DNA from: Moniliella sp. 'wahieum'
Taxonomy: Eukaryota > Basidiomycota > Moniliellomycetes > Moniliellales > Moniliellaceae
Direction of reading: 5' to 3'
DNA length: 64,000 nt
Assembly (NCBI GenBank): GCA_003971905.1
Contig: RSEE01000011.1
Location: 186,001 to 250,000, forward strand
The stretch's first letter is position 1; each line of letters opens with the position of its first letter. Positions 30,566-42,779 of this stretch are shown here, piece after piece. Under the pieces are notes generated by a model. That model had not been told where the DNA came from. It saw only the letters and a program-made list of their open reading frames with translations, and did not search any database. The translations under genes and the position numbers were made by a program.

Positions 30566-33079
30566 GGCTAGTGGGCACACCAGGGGGGACCGCTGGTCGA
30601 GGGGGCCGTGGTAGCGGCGGTGGTACTCCAGCTGGCAAACAGTAGGTGGGGGTTGTCCGCTGGGAATGGGGCGACGCACACTGCCCCTGCGCCCTGTCCC
30701 GCTGCTGCGCCCGCGCAAACGTACATTTAATGAGGCCAGGACACAGGTGGGGCCAGCAGTCACCTCGTCACCGGTTACCGGGGGAGTGTGGCCCCATCGG
30801 CCGTCATTAATCACCTCCGCCACGCGTCATTATGCATTACGCCAGAATGACAGCTCCGCCTCAGCGGCTCACATGTCACATCCCCCCACGCCCCTCCAGC
30901 CCTCGCCTCTTCGCACTTGGTGCCATCCTTCAAAGGCGCTGGCAGCCCCCAAACCCGCAACATACGACGACAGCGACAAGAAAGACCACGACCATTGTAC
31001 CACCACCGCTCGTCGCCCCGTGTCCATATCTGCAATGGAAGCCCGGCATGCCGTGGGGGTGGTTCTGATTGAGCGGTCCCTGGCCTTATCCTCCTTAACT
31101 TCGGAGTCCTGGCTTCCGTCTCGGGGCCCGCCCTCTACATGACACCTCATGTGCACTCTGAGAAACGAAACTCACACTATGGAGGAGGGTGGTGACCTCA
31201 TCGAAAAGCAAGGGACCCAGAACGAGCAGAGAAACAATAGCGATGAGAGGCGAAAATACACATACCCTTACCCGCAACACTTCCCTACCTCCCCACCCCC
31301 CGGCCGCGTGCACGTCATGGTTGTGGCCATGGGGAACAGCGGCCACAGGTTTTGTGTAGGAGGTGACCGCGTCTCCAGCCTCGGCTCTTTCCTTCGTTCC
31401 GCCTGCTGATCAGGCCCTGCGCGCGTTTTCCCCTGAGTACCTCACCCCACATCCTCTTGCCTCATCGTCCACAATTCTTGTTAATTGGTCATCTCTCTTT
31501 CTTTGGGACATATGCTACTGCTCCCGCCGTTGTCGCTGTAGGGGTGGACAATGGCCACTCCCCGAGGGCCACACTGTCGCGCTCCATGCCCCGTGACGCG
31601 TGACAGGAACCCTTCAAAAGGGTGTGCAAGTCATGTGAACGATACAATATTATGATAGGAAAGGCTTCCCAAACATGAAACCTGGTTGCTTATTGCATCG
31701 CAACGCCAGTCTCTGGTGGTTAGTGATAGGCATCTTGGCCTTGGCCTCTGTCGTCGCTGTGGGGTGTGAAGAGACGGGGATGCATCTTCGTATGATGGGC
31801 TGTGCGTTGGTCGCTGTGAGAATGTGTTTTGGCGTTGTGTCGTTTTGAACCCATCTGCGGTGTGTATATGGAACGCAACGACCTTTTCCTCCTGTTCCGT
31901 TGGATGTTGTTTGCCTGCCTAGACGACCTAAGGCCTAAGGCCTAATACGTGAACCAAGGGCCAGGGTAGTAGCAGAGGGCAGGGGGTCGAGAAGTGTTAC
32001 AGTAGTAGGAAAATGCGGTCGCAGGCAGTAGCCTGATAGATGTGCATCGGTATAGTGTGGGGGGACTTGAAGCTAGCTTGAAGCCTGATTCGGATCATGT
32101 GCATCATTGTTGCGATGCTGTTGAACAGCAATCAATAACGGTGAGCATTGTGGACGGATGGGGTGCGCCACTGGTACGCCTATTGTGCCACTGGTACGCC
32201 CGCCACCAAGGCTTGAGAAAGAGGCATTATATGGTGGGAGACATCGCGGTCGCCCACAGACCCTCCTCTCCGGTTCACTTGCGGGGGTGCCGGTGTCGGC
32301 AGTCGGAGGGCTTCCATATGCCGCGTTGCCACAGTGCTGCGGGAAAGGGGAGATGCGTCATATGCTCGCCCAGTGCCGGTTGCGCTGAGTAGAGGTTGAC
32401 TCATCCATCATGCGTCACGCGCCACCATCACTACTATCCCTAAACCTGCCCGGGAACCTGCAGCTCGCCAGTAGAGTTTCTGCGCGAGGGGCTGCTTGCC
32501 CCCCGCTGCGCTCCCACGCGTTCTTGCGCTGCCATGCAGCGCCCTGGCGCTGTCTGCGCTGTGCTGCAGGGGCCGGGCAGAGGCGGAGGAGCAGCGTGCC
32601 ACGGCAGGCGCATCCGCATGATCAGCAGCATCCGCCCAGCTGAAACACCCGCCGCCTCAGCGCCTGGGCGCGTGGGCGCCTGAGCACACGGCGCCTCGCA
32701 CCCCCAGTGTGCGCCCGAGCTACGCCAACCTGTGGGGGAATCTGTGGGGGAGCTTGCGGGGAGTCTCGCGTGGACCCGCACGGCAGCAGTGTGGGTGGCT
32801 TGCGGGCGAGAGGTGTCTGGTACTTGTCCAGGCGGCGGGGGGGGGAAGCGGCGGGCACAAAAAAAGGCACCAGCGCCGTCTCTCCGCCTCTCCCCGAGAA
32901 CAGCGTTGGGCACTGGCCCGCACGCGTCTGAGCTCTCCCGCCGTCTGGCCCGTGCCAGGGTGGGGCAGAGCGTGGCGGCGACATAACCCTCTCCCAAGCA
33001 TATCAAGTACTAATACCACCCCCCCAGCCTGCCCCGCTGTCGTCCCCCTTGCTTCCTCCATCTCTGCGTTGCCACCACC
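30566..33079. other. Intergenic region, kinase to FHA-RING gene
   Basis: About 2.5 kb with no supported gene. Likely contains the kinase promoter (first few hundred bases). One TGA+CGCG unit pair lies at 31591-31604 and CTTGAAGCTAGCTTGAAGCC at 32065-32085. Open frames at 32400-33000 are GC-rich shadows with no motif. Confidence 0.4.
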
Positions 33080-35402
33080 ATGATACCCCCCCAGTGTTCC
33101 TCCCAGCCATGGCCCCGCCGCTTTTAACGGCCCGCCGTCGTCGTCGCGCATCGGCGCACCGCGCACCTGGTTCCGCCGCCGCAGCTCGGTCCCTGCCACC
33201 CCTGCGCCAGACCTCGGCTCCAGCCCGCCCCCAATCCGGTCGGCGCTGGCTCTGGCACCGCCGCTGCCGTTTCGCCGCGTCCCCGCGCTTCCAGCGTCTC
33301 CTCCACCAACCAGCCTCCCAAGACATCCCCCCGCCTTGGCCCACAACGCAAGCCGAGGTATGGTCCCTTTCGTCGCACATCTGTGCCCCTGAGTGCTGCC
33401 GTCCCCGCCTCCCACCTGCCATCCGCCCCCGATGCCGTCCCTGAGCCCGATCAACAACCCAGCAGGTCCAACCAGGCCCGTTCCTCCAGTGCTGCCTCCG
33501 CTGGCCCCTCCGTTGCTGGCCCAGATAGCCACAACCATCGCACCTCTAATGCCTCTCCCTTTGGCTTTGGCAACATTGCCGCTGCCGCTGCCCGGTTACT
33601 CGGTAGTGATGGTCGCCAAGCAACTGCTGCTCGTCGTTCCTCTTCGGGAATGCCCGCCGAGGCTTCTCCCACATGGAATACAGATTGGGCAGAGACGGCT
33701 CCACCACCAGCGTTACCCGGCTCGGATCGCGGGAAACGCCCGCTGCACACGTTCCGCTTGGTTCCCTCAATGGACGCTGCACGAGGTATGCAGGTCTGGT
33801 TTGATCCCATCGAGCGCCAGCTTGAGCAAGATGGAGAGGCGCTCTCTATTGGTCGCTTTTGTGATCGTGCGCCCTTTGATGCTGCCCTGACTGGTGGCAC
33901 GACGGGGGAGAGCGCCCCTGTTTCTACCTCGCAAGCAGTCGAACGTGGCTCGGACAGCCTCGACGATGAGGAAGATGATGAACCTCATGTTCGTCCTGTT
34001 GCTTTTCCCGTCCCGTCGGATGCGCGGTGGCGCAATTCCCAATACGAATGGCAACCCGCCCCATCTAGAACAACATCGGGCTGCTATGACGGCCAAAGTC
34101 GTTTCGCGTAAACACGTCGAAATTTGGTGCACTTCTGACCCTCCTCTGTCTAGTACTGGAGGATCCCACTCCGAAGAGGTGGACCCGCTCGAGATGACTC
34201 GGTCTGTCTCCCCTCTGGAGTTGGGAGGAACCGATGGGCACATGCAGGGGGGAGCTGTCCCCCAACAGGTGCCCGCAGAATCGCCTGCTACCCCTGCTGT
34301 CAAGTGGTGGATCCGTGATTTGGGCAGTAGCGCCGGGACCTTTGTCAACCACAAGCGTCTCTCCAAGGCTATGGTGGCGAGTGGGCCAACCGAGCTGCAC
34401 GAGGGCGACATTGTCAAACTGGGCGTGAATTACGTTCGTGGGCGCAACTCGTACCGGGCGGTACAGATGCGGGTGGAGCTCCACGACGTGGATGTCCAAA
34501 CGGAGTACGCGGCCCATGCTCGCCGTCGTCTTGCTCAGTTACAAGGAGCTGATGGCAGCGCGGCCGCCGCTACAGAAACCGCCGCCAAGACAGGCAGCCA
34601 ACCGGTGCCGATGGCTGAATGCTGTATCTGCCTGTTTGGCATGACGGTTTCCCAGAGTTTGTTTATTGCTCCCTGCAGCCATTCGTTCCACTACAAGTGC
34701 ATCCGCCCCCTGTTGATGCGTCTTCATCCAGGCTTTTGCTGCCCATTGTGCCGCAGCTTTGCCGATCTGGACGAGGAGGTGGATGTGGTGGAGATGGATC
34801 CCAATGCTACCCAGACCCCCGAGGCGTCCCGCGGTGCGGTGGAGGCAGGTCCGGCTGAGGCTACTGCCTCGGACCCACCTGCTGCTCAGCCAGCACAAGC
34901 GGCCAGTGGCGGTAAGGGGAAGGCCCCCGAGTCTGTGGGAGCGAATGTGGCGGAGGGGGGGGTGAGCGCGCCACCGGCAGGACCGAGCGCTCGCCGTGCT
35001 GAATCTTCAGAGGACATATCCGGGACGGATTCGTCGGCGCATTCTCCCTCGGGCTCTGATGCTGGTCATGGGTCTCACGAGTCCATTTCGTCGGCCTCCA
35101 TGAGCAGCGCATCTCCTTCTCCGCCCAAGATATCTTCCTCGACGGCGGCAGCCGGACCGCTCTTGCCCACGCAGCAAGCGGGCACCGCATCTCTTTCTAG
35201 TTTCGATCCTATACACCCCTTTGGCCGGATCCGGGATGCGCACCGAGTCAGTAGCATTGGAGATCTTCGGCCCTTTTCTACCTGCTCGCGCGTCGGCTCG
35301 TTTCTACTATTGATGTTCATATTTTTCCTTTCATATATTCCTGATGTCTATCTATCACCTGCCCTCCTCCATTATGCATTACGTTTGTATACGAATGCAT
35401 AG
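33080..35402 (+). CDS. Dma1/Dma2-type E3 ubiquitin ligase with FHA and RING domains
   Basis: FHA-RING ligases of this type ubiquitinate septin and mitotic-exit regulators in yeasts and bind phosphothreonine through FHA. Long Pro/Ser-rich N-terminus, then the FHA domain: TFRLVPSMDAARGMQVWFDP and LSIGRFCDR (about 33745-33870), an acidic loop (SLDDEEDDE), KVVSRKHVEIW (about 34095-34130), WWIRDLGSSAGTFVNHKRLS and GDIVKLGVNY. The RING follows at about 34620-34760: CCICLF, then APCSHSFHYKCIRPLL, then GFCCPLC, an H2-type pattern with all ligands visible. The C-terminal 200 residues are Ser/Ala/Pro-rich. The last 40 residues become hydrophobic and unlike the rest, so the true stop may lie earlier in another frame. 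At least one break near 34080; the exact start (33080 chosen for its CCACCACCATG context) is uncertain. Confidence 0.87.
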
Positions 35403-35482
35403 GGCATACATGCCTTGCTCGAAGCATATACTCGACTGAGACTGCACACTGCTGGTGGCAAAGTGGTTCCAAGGCCAAGGCA

Positions 35483-37863
35483 TTAGTGCTGCTTGACCGA
35501 GGAGTAATAGTGTGGGCTAAAAACCAAAACAGGGTCAGGCTGGACTAGTAGACGTAAGATTGGGGGTGGGACATACGCTGCCTCGAGTAACCAGTCTTGC
35601 TCCACAACGGTTAGGTCGGTAATGAACTTTTGCTCGTCTCAATCACCTCGCCAAAAAGGACCCATTTGGTATCGGGCGTGACATTATACAGAACCGAGGT
35701 GGTTGGACGTGTAAGATCTGGCGGGCGGCGGGGTCAGAGATACGAGGGTGATGAGAGTGAAATCGACGACCTGATGCGAGCGGGCCGAGGAGTAGGTTCC
35801 ATCGGGCAAGAGGCGGGCGGCGTTGCGAAAGAAGCCAGTGGTGAGACACCGACGGATCCGACGGCTCAAGTCACCTTCCTCGTCTTGCCCGGGAAGAGGA
35901 CGCAGGGTTACTGCAGCCTCGGGCGAAGGGGCACAGGCAATTCCCAACCGCGAAAGAGTGCGGGCAAGTGGGTGCGAATGGAGATGGCGCGACTGAGGAT
36001 TCTGTAATTGAGGCGGTGCCGTCCGGCCAAGAACTGGAACGGTCCCCGTACCGCGGGTGGACAAAGGCGGTAAAGACGTGAGCAGCGTCAGGGCATCGCC
36101 CTCGGCCGCGGAGAATTGGCCCGTTCTTCGTTCGTTTGGGCAATCGCATCTCTTCGCAAGCCCGAGGTGGCCGTAGCCGCCCCGAGGAAAGGGGACGAAA
36201 CGCTGGACATGGCTGCAATCGTTAGGATGTGTTCTGTGCATCCAAATTTAGGCGATTCGAGCAATGCCTTTCCCATGGCGGGGGGGAGGGAGAGCTCGGC
36301 CAGTTGTTCTCCCAAGGGTGATGTCAGCCGACCATACTCGTCCACCGCTCCGAGTGCAGCGAGAAAGTCAAGACCGTCGACCACAAACGATGAGGGTGGC
36401 GGGGGCGGTACCCAGTCAAATTTGACGAGATTGGTCACCCCCAAAGCAAGAAGTTGGAGCAGAGGGGCAGCCAAGTCCGTGCGTGCCAGCTCAGGAAGTG
36501 TGAGCGGGGGCATACTGTGTAGCGCCTGCTCGGGATACAGGCGGTAACAGATCCCTGGCGCTGTCCGGCCCGCCCGTCCTGCCCGTTGGGCAGCAGATGC
36601 CTGGGAAGTTGGGACGCGGGTCAAGGCCGAGAGACCACTGCTGGGGTCATAGGTGCGCAACTTGACCATCCCACAATCCACAATATACCGCACTCCATCC
36701 ACCGTCACGCTCGTCTCCGCCACATTGGTGGCAGCGATGACTTTCCGCTTTCCGCGCGGCGCCGGATAGAAGATGGCAGCCTGCTCATCCATATTAAGAC
36801 CGGCGTGCAGAGGAAGAAGTACCATGTTGGTCCCCTGGCGCGTGCTAGCGAGCATTTGCAGGCACGCTTCGATTTCTTCGCGGCCAGTGAGGAAGATAAG
36901 GATGTCGCCCACCTCGTGACTCTGATCAATTTCCACGACCGTCTCGACCGCTGCTCGTACATAGTTCTCCACGGGCTTCGACAAATAGGCAATGTCGACC
37001 GGAAACATCCTCCCCTCCACATGGACAATACCGACATCCTCCTCCTGGGAGGAAGAAGAAGGAGTGCGAAAGTACTCGGCCAGAGCATCAGCATCCATGG
37101 TGGCAGAAGAGAGATGATTCGAAGCTCGGGACGTCGTCGGCGCACTTTCTTCAACAGGCCAAGAATGATATCTGTGTTGATACTCCGCTCATGCACCTCG
37201 TCCACCACCACCACACTGTACGCGCTGAGCAGCGGATCGAAGAGACACTCGCGCACCAACGCCCCATCGGTCGTGAACTTGATCCTGGTCCGTCCCGGGG
37301 TAGTATTATCCTCGAACCGGATCGCGTACCCCACCTCGTCACCCATGACACTCCCTACCTCTTGTGCGACACGCGCGGCGATGGAAACGGCGGCCACCCT
37401 GCGTGGCTGGGTACACACGATTCTCTGCCCGGCTTGAGCCCAGCCGGCTTCCAACAAATACTGGGGCAGCTGTGTCGTCTTTCCGCTCCCCGTTGGCGCA
37501 GAGACAATGACTACTGGGCACGTTTCAACAGCGTACAACAGCTCGTCGCGGTACTTGTGGATGGGCAACTCTTCTGCTCGTGCAGAGGCGGGCGTGGTCC
37601 TGTCGGCGTGAGCCGCAGCCTTGGCTGCAGCAAGGTCGAGCCCAGCCTCCCTTGTGGTGGCACGATCGAGAGAGGAGCCTGGAAGCGGAAAAGGTCAGCG
37701 TGCACGCTTCGCCGGCTACGGGCAGAGGCAACGTACCCGGACGAGCCAGCGTGCCGGGCTTGAGAAACGACATGGGAGCCGGGCGTTGCGAGGGCGACGG
37801 TGGGGCCAACGCTGTGGCCTGAGACTGAGGTGGGCTCTGCGAATTGGAGCAGAACACGGTCAT
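35483..37863 (-). CDS. DHX35-like DEAH-box RNA helicase
   Basis: Superfamily 2 ATP-dependent helicase; DHX35 is found in spliceosomal C complexes in animals and fungi. Start at 37863, with a FLKPGTLARP block, an intron at about 37679-37737, then LPIHKYRDELL. Motif I is APTGSGKTTQLPQYLLEAGW (about 37440-37500), Ia CTQPRRVAAVSIAARVA, II DEVHERS (about 37180-37205), and III/IV ILIFLTGREEIEACLQ. Motif V is VIAATNVAETSVTVDGVRY and VI QRAGRAGRT (about 36565-36595). The helicase-associated domain follows (LLQLLALGVTNL, FLAALGAVDEYGRLT, FGCTEHILTIAAMSS), then an OB-fold end (RNAARLLPDGTY). Two terminal introns fit: 35718-35770 and 35517-35576. Motif II has Val for the usual Ala. A few one-base losses break the frame. 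Confidence 0.9.
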
Positions 37864-37998
37864 GCGTCACGCGTCACGCGTCACGCCGCGTGTTGGTTTC
37901 ACTGTTGCACGCTTCGGTGCAAATGCCTCCATCCCACCCGCACTGGCTCCTAAAAAAAATTCAGGCCTCCCACCGCCGCCAATTAATCCACCACCGCC
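37864..37998. promoter_or_regulatory. Bidirectional promoter shared by two RNA helicase genes
   Basis: Only 135 bp separate the divergent ATGs of the DHX35-like gene (37863, -) and the MAK5 gene (37999, +). The left part (37864-37886) is a 7-bp TCA+CGCG array with three ACGCGT sites, which would read as MluI cell-cycle box (MCB) cores in yeasts. Regulation by MBF is inference. Confidence 0.5.
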
Positions 37999-40842
37999 AT
38001 GGTCAGCACCGAGACAGCCAAGAAGCCACTCTCGGCCAAGAAGCTGAGGTCCAAGGCTTTCTTTGCCAAGAGATACGACGCAAAGGCCAAGTCCCTAGCA
38101 AAGAAGGCCAATAAGTCCAAGGTCACGCTGTCGGAGACGGGTGCTTCACCGCCCCCGGAGGATGCGAAGCCTGCCTCATTCCGGGCCAGCAAGTCCGTCT
38201 CTATCACGCCGGTGCCACAGAATGAGCTTTCGTGGACTCGTGCTTCCATTCCGCAGCCGGCCGCCGATGTAGAAGGCACAACGGACGCCGGCTTCTGGGA
38301 GACGCTTTACGCTGCTGATGAGGCGAGCCATGCCAAGACGAAAAAGAAAAAGAAAAACAAGGCCGCTGTGTTCGGAGGGAACGAGCAGACTGTTTGGATG
38401 GGTCTCGAAGAGGTCGATGGTGTTGACATTATTACCGAGAAGGGAAATGGAGGGGAGCGCATTTCATTTGTTCCTGTTTCTGGGAAGAAAACCTTCCGCC
38501 CCATCAGCCGAAGAGGACAGCACTCAGCCCCAGGCAGAGAAGCCGGTTGCACCCCAGAAGCAGACTTCGAAGGCTGCCAAGAAAAAGGGTGGCAAGACAG
38601 CCTGTTTCTGACGTTCCCAAGGAGGACGGCCCTATTGCCACTACCGAAGTGGAGGTGAACTCGGAGGAGACCGCACCGGAGGACCATCAAAGGGAGATGG
38701 ATTCTCCTGCGGATTCAGACGGAAAAGGGGATGCCGGTGAAGATGTGAGCCTAGCCGGGGTGGCTTGGGATGCACTGGAAACGAACGATCTGGACGATGA
38801 GGCACCCCAGAGGTGGACTTGCCCGAGTGGAAGGAGGTCCCTCTTTGCCCTTTGATCCAATATGGTTTATATCAGAGTGGCTTCCTTAAGCCGACCCCGA
38901 TCCAGGCTGGTACGGTGGGTAAAGCACTTGAGCCGCGTGTTCCCCGGGTTCAGGCGCCCAAGAAGACCAAATCAGGAGAGAAGCGCAAGCGTTCCCAAAA
39001 AGAAGATGAGGACACACCCCAAGAAGAGGATGCGGGCAAATGGCACGACATTGTGGGCGTGGCCCAGACGGGTAGTGGTAAGACGATGGCTTATTCGCTT
39101 CCTATTCTCGAACGCCTGCTTCGGGAGCGGGAAGAGGGATCCAAGGCCAATTCAGCGTCTGCCGAGACGAAGCCTATTATGGGACTGATCATCTGCCCCA
39201 CACGCGAGCTGGCTCTTCAAGTGAGCGATGCGATTCGTTCGTTCGTCAAAGCCTGCACGGCCTACAAGGATGAGCGAGTCTACCCTTTTGCTAGCGTTGT
39301 TTCCGTCGTTGGGGGTCTGTCGAGCCAAAAGCAGGGGCGCGAGTTACATGCTCATGGTGGTGCGGACATTATCGTTGCAACGCCTGGTCGTCTCTGGGAC
39401 GTGGTGGAGAGGGACGACGTGGTCGCAGCGAGGATGCGAACGACACGGTGCTTGGTGATCGACGAGGCGGACCGTGTGATGCAGGATGGCCATTTCGCAG
39501 AGATGAAGAATCTCCTCCGTCTTCTACGTCGAAACGATCGAGAAGTGGAGGATGAGGAGCGCACGGACAATGTCCACCGCCTACCAGAAGCCGAATGGGG
39601 TGGGATGCAGACCTACATTTTCTCGGCTACACTTAGTGCGACGCTGCAGGTTAATCTTCAGCGTCGGAACCGGCGTGAGTTGCGCCGAGCCCGTGGGACC
39701 AAGACCCTTGATGCGTTGATGGAGCAAATCGACTTCCGCGACCCGGACCCAGTTGTTGTTGACCTAAGCCCGCGCACTGCTGTGGCCGAAACGGTGGTGG
39801 AGTGCAAGACGGAGTGCTTGAACAAGGATAAGGTATGTTTGTCTTCCGTTTCGTATTCATGAAATCCTTGCCTGACCCGATTTCTCTCTAGGATACCTAC
39901 CTATACTATTTCCTCATGCGCTATCCCGGTCGCTCGCTCGTGTTCCTCAACTCGATTGATGGACTACGCCGCCTCCAGCCTCTTCTTCAGCATCTGGGTG
40001 TTCCGGCCTTCAGCTTGCACTCTAACATGCAGCAACGGCAACGTTTGAAGGTCCTTGACCGTTTCAAAAACGCTGTCCCTGAGGACGGTAAAGAGGGGAC
40101 ACAGACCGCCGTGCTACTTGCAACGGATGTGGCTGCCCGTGGGTTGGACTTGCCCGTGGTGGACCACGTTGTGCATTACCAACTGCCTCGGAGCGCTGAC
40201 ACCTACGTACATCGCAGTGGCCGTACCGGCCGTGCGGGGCGGACAGGTGTTGCGCTGGCCATGGTCGAGCCCAAGGAGCAAGGCCTGTTGCGCCAGCTCC
40301 TCTTGAGCCTTGGCCGCAAGTCGGGAGACGAGCACGGTAAAGGCTCCCAAGCGGACGAGGCGGATTTGCGCACGCTGCCCATTGAGTACAGTCTCATCCC
40401 GCAGCTTCGTGAGCGGGTGACTCTTGCGGCGCAGATTGATCAGGTGGAGCACCGGGTCAAGAAGGAGTCGCACGATGACGCCTGGCTCAAGCAGCTGGCC
40501 AAGGATGCTGACATGGACTTGTCCGAGGATGAGGGAGACGAGAATACGGCCGGGGGCAAGAGTAAGAAGGCCCAAAGCAAAAACAAGTCGGCGGCGCTCA
40601 AGGCACAACTTCACCAATTGCTCCAGACACCATTGCGGCTGCGCGGGGTGAGCACCAAGTACATCACTTCCAACGGCGTTCCAGGCTTTGTGGACGATCT
40701 GCTACAGAACAACAATGTGAGCGACATTCCTGGTGTGCGACGTGTGCGACTGGACCAAGAGCTGTCAGCTGGTGCGCACGGGACGACAGGCGAAACGCCC
40801 AAGGAGCGGAAACGTCCGAAACGGGGTCGTGCTTCGGCCTAA
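37999..40842 (+). CDS. MAK5: MAK5/DDX24-type DEAD-box RNA helicase
   Basis: Nucleolar ATP-dependent helicase needed for 60S ribosomal subunit assembly. Lys-rich N-terminus (KKLRSKAFFAKRYDAKAKSLAKK), a GFWETLYAAD block and a basic KKKKKNK patch. The Q-motif region is PLIQYGLYQSGFLKPTPIQ (about 38845-38905), motif I AQTGSGKT (about 39064-39087), Ia CPTRELALQV, Ib ATPGRLWDVV, II DEADRVMQ (about 39460-39485) and III FSATL. After an intron at 39833-39891 come SLVFLNSIDGLRRL, LATDVAARGLDLP, HRSGRTGRAGR (motif VI, about 40210-40245) and a charged C-terminus. The 150-residue insert after the Q motif and before motif I is typical of MAK5/DDX24. Breaks occur near 38515, 38605 and 38810. Stop at 40840-40842. 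Confidence 0.93.
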
Positions 40843-41118
40843 GATGTAAGGTCTCAAACGCAAAAAAGGAATCATGCCCCTATATTAATACGCGTCCATT
40901 GATCGGCATAAAGGAGCTGGTGGGTTTTGGCTATTGAAAGAGTAGGCCTAGTTCGATATCACAGAAGCCGGTGACGTCGACCACGAAACACCGGACCCAA
41001 AAGGTTTAAAGCCTGTGGTCGGAAAGACAGCCAGAAAACGGAACAGTCAAGGAAGACTTCTGGAGTCGTAGTATAGAATTTGCACAAGGCGTTGAGAGGC
41101 TCAGCCTCATCGAGCTCT

Positions 41119-41123
41119 TGGTC
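41119..41123. repeat. Target-site duplication, left (TGGTC)
   Basis: The 5-bp TGGTC directly precedes the 5' LTR and recurs directly after the 3' LTR at 52613-52617, the expected length for a Copia-type integrase. Confidence 0.85.
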
Positions 41124-41495
41124 TGTTAGAGTATGGCCTGATCATGCACTCACATGCCATTGCCTTCTGCGGCCAAGCCACTGGTATGCGGAAGTCTCCT
41201 CATTGCTTCGCCTCTCGAGCGCCTCGGGCTGGTTATCCCTTGCGCGCCTCCTTCCCTTTCCTTTCTCTTCTCCCGGTTGCACACAAGGTCGGACTAGCGT
41301 CAGGAGCTTAGAATAAGCCATCCCTGACTGTTTCCTATCTTTCCTTGCACAGTGCAATCGTCCTTAGCTTGGTAGCGTAGCTACTTCTCAGTTAACGGAC
41401 AACCGCGGTTCTGGGCTCTCATTGGTGTGACCGATTCATTGCGCTCACCCATTGATCGCCTAGTCTAGTGCATCGCCCTAGCCCCCAATCTTTCA
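41124..41495 (+). repeat. 5' LTR of Ty1/Copia element
   Basis: 372 bp, starting TGTTAGAG and ending CTTTCA (TG...CA ends), nearly identical to 52242-52612 (about three differences). The sequence just inside begins TGGTAGC, near the usual initiator-tRNA primer-binding start TGGT. Confidence 0.93.
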
Positions 41496-41539
41496 TGGTA
41501 GCTACCGAGCGTCTTGACCGAAGTCCGATCTTGCACTAA

Positions 41540-41770
41540 GTGCAATCATCCCTTCATCCCTTCGCCTACTTCCCTCTCCACCTACTCCTCTCTCCGCCTA
41601 CTCCTTTCTTCGCCTCCTCCCTCCTTCGCCTACTCCTCCACCTACTCCTCTCTCTCCGCCTACTCCTTTCCCAGCCTACTTCCTCTCTCGTCCTACTTCC
41701 TTCTTCGCCTACTCTTCTCCCCGCGTATCTCACTCTCCGCCTACTCCTCACCCTACCCTTTACCCATCAT
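41540..41770 (+). repeat. Pyrimidine-rich tandem repeat in the retroelement leader
   Basis: A degenerate array of CCGCCTACTCCT-type units (CTCTC, CCTACTCC) between the 5' LTR and the gag start. It carries no coding motif. Confidence 0.7.
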
Positions 41771-42240
41771 CCCTTTCTTCCCACCTCTTCCCACCCACCA
41801 CCCTACTCTTTGACTCTCCCAATATGAATAGCGACAACGAAGCCGACAATCAGGTGGCCCTGCCGGCCCCGACTGCTCAGGCTCCCCCATGATGGTCTGG
41901 CCGCAGTTCATGTTCCTGCGCAAAGGTCACCACGACGACGATTACCAACGTGTTCTTATGGCCCTCCCGCACCTCGCCTACGGCGATGCGGTGGTTGAAG
42001 AAATTGCACGCTGGGACAATGTTGGCAAGCCGAAGGCAGGCTCGCCTGTGCCCGATGACGGTTTCGAATGCGAGGTGGCCGATCTTGTTCAGTACTGCGT
42101 TGACGAGCTGCACCAAAGTCGTATCACGGCAGAGGAGCTGTTTCTTGCAAAACTCCTGGCTACGACTCGCCGCAAGGACACCCTGGATGGTCTGAAGACC
42201 CAGCTTTCCCTACTGGTGAATATTCTTCGCGGCCCTGATG

Positions 42241-42307
42241 CTCACTGAGCCGAGGCTCCAGGTATTCCGCGGTGATTCCGTACCCCTTCCGTGGTATTCC
42301 GTAGTAT
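42241..42307 (+). repeat. Left terminal inverted repeat of nested element
   Basis: 67 bp, matching the complement of 47023-47089 with one mismatch (GGTGATT on the left, GGTAATT on the right). Confidence 0.9.
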
Positions 42308-42329
42308 TCCGTAGTTTGGATTCCGTGGC

Positions 42330-42560
42330 ATACCGTGCCCGTTCCGTACTTCTTCCGTACCACTTCCGTACCTCTTCCGTACCTCTTCCGTACCACTTCC
42401 GTGCCCGTTCCGTACCACTTCCGTACCCATTTCGTACCACTTCCGTACCACTTCCGTACCCGTTCCGTGCGCGTTCCGTACCCGTTCCGTACCCGTTCCG
42501 TACCTCTTCCGTACCTCTTCCGTACCTCTTCCGTACCTCTTCCGTGCCCGTTCCGTGTTC
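42330..42560 (+). repeat. Left subterminal 11-bp array
   Basis: About twenty copies of TTCCGTACCNC/TTCCGTGCCCG. Because 11 is not a multiple of 3, all three frames stay open, which explains several spurious open frames on both strands. Confidence 0.85.
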
Positions 42561-42779
42561 ATACTGTTGTATTCTATGGGATAAGTGCGCCCCTCCATCT
42601 TGAAAAAAAAGTGAGAACGAAATCCATAGACACACCACACAGGTTAGAATTTTTTTTCAACCACGGAAACACCACAGAACTCCACGGGTTACCAAGGGTT
42701 ACCACGGGTTACCACGGAATGGAAATGGCGTCCTAGGGTTACACTAGGGTTAGCTTATAAGCCTTAGGGTTAGCTTATA

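Noticed and set aside
32440-33006. Long GC-rich open frames upstream of the FHA-RING gene
   Set aside because: Arg/Pro/Gly-rich in several frames on both strands, the usual result of high GC; no motif.
42210-42736. Open frames of repeating VPLPYHFRT or GTEEVRKRYG peptides
   Set aside because: They arise from the 11-bp DNA array, which keeps all frames open; not a protein gene.
42733-42775. Three AGGGTT motifs suggesting telomeric DNA
   Set aside because: They are irregularly spaced and inside the nested element, not a telomeric array.
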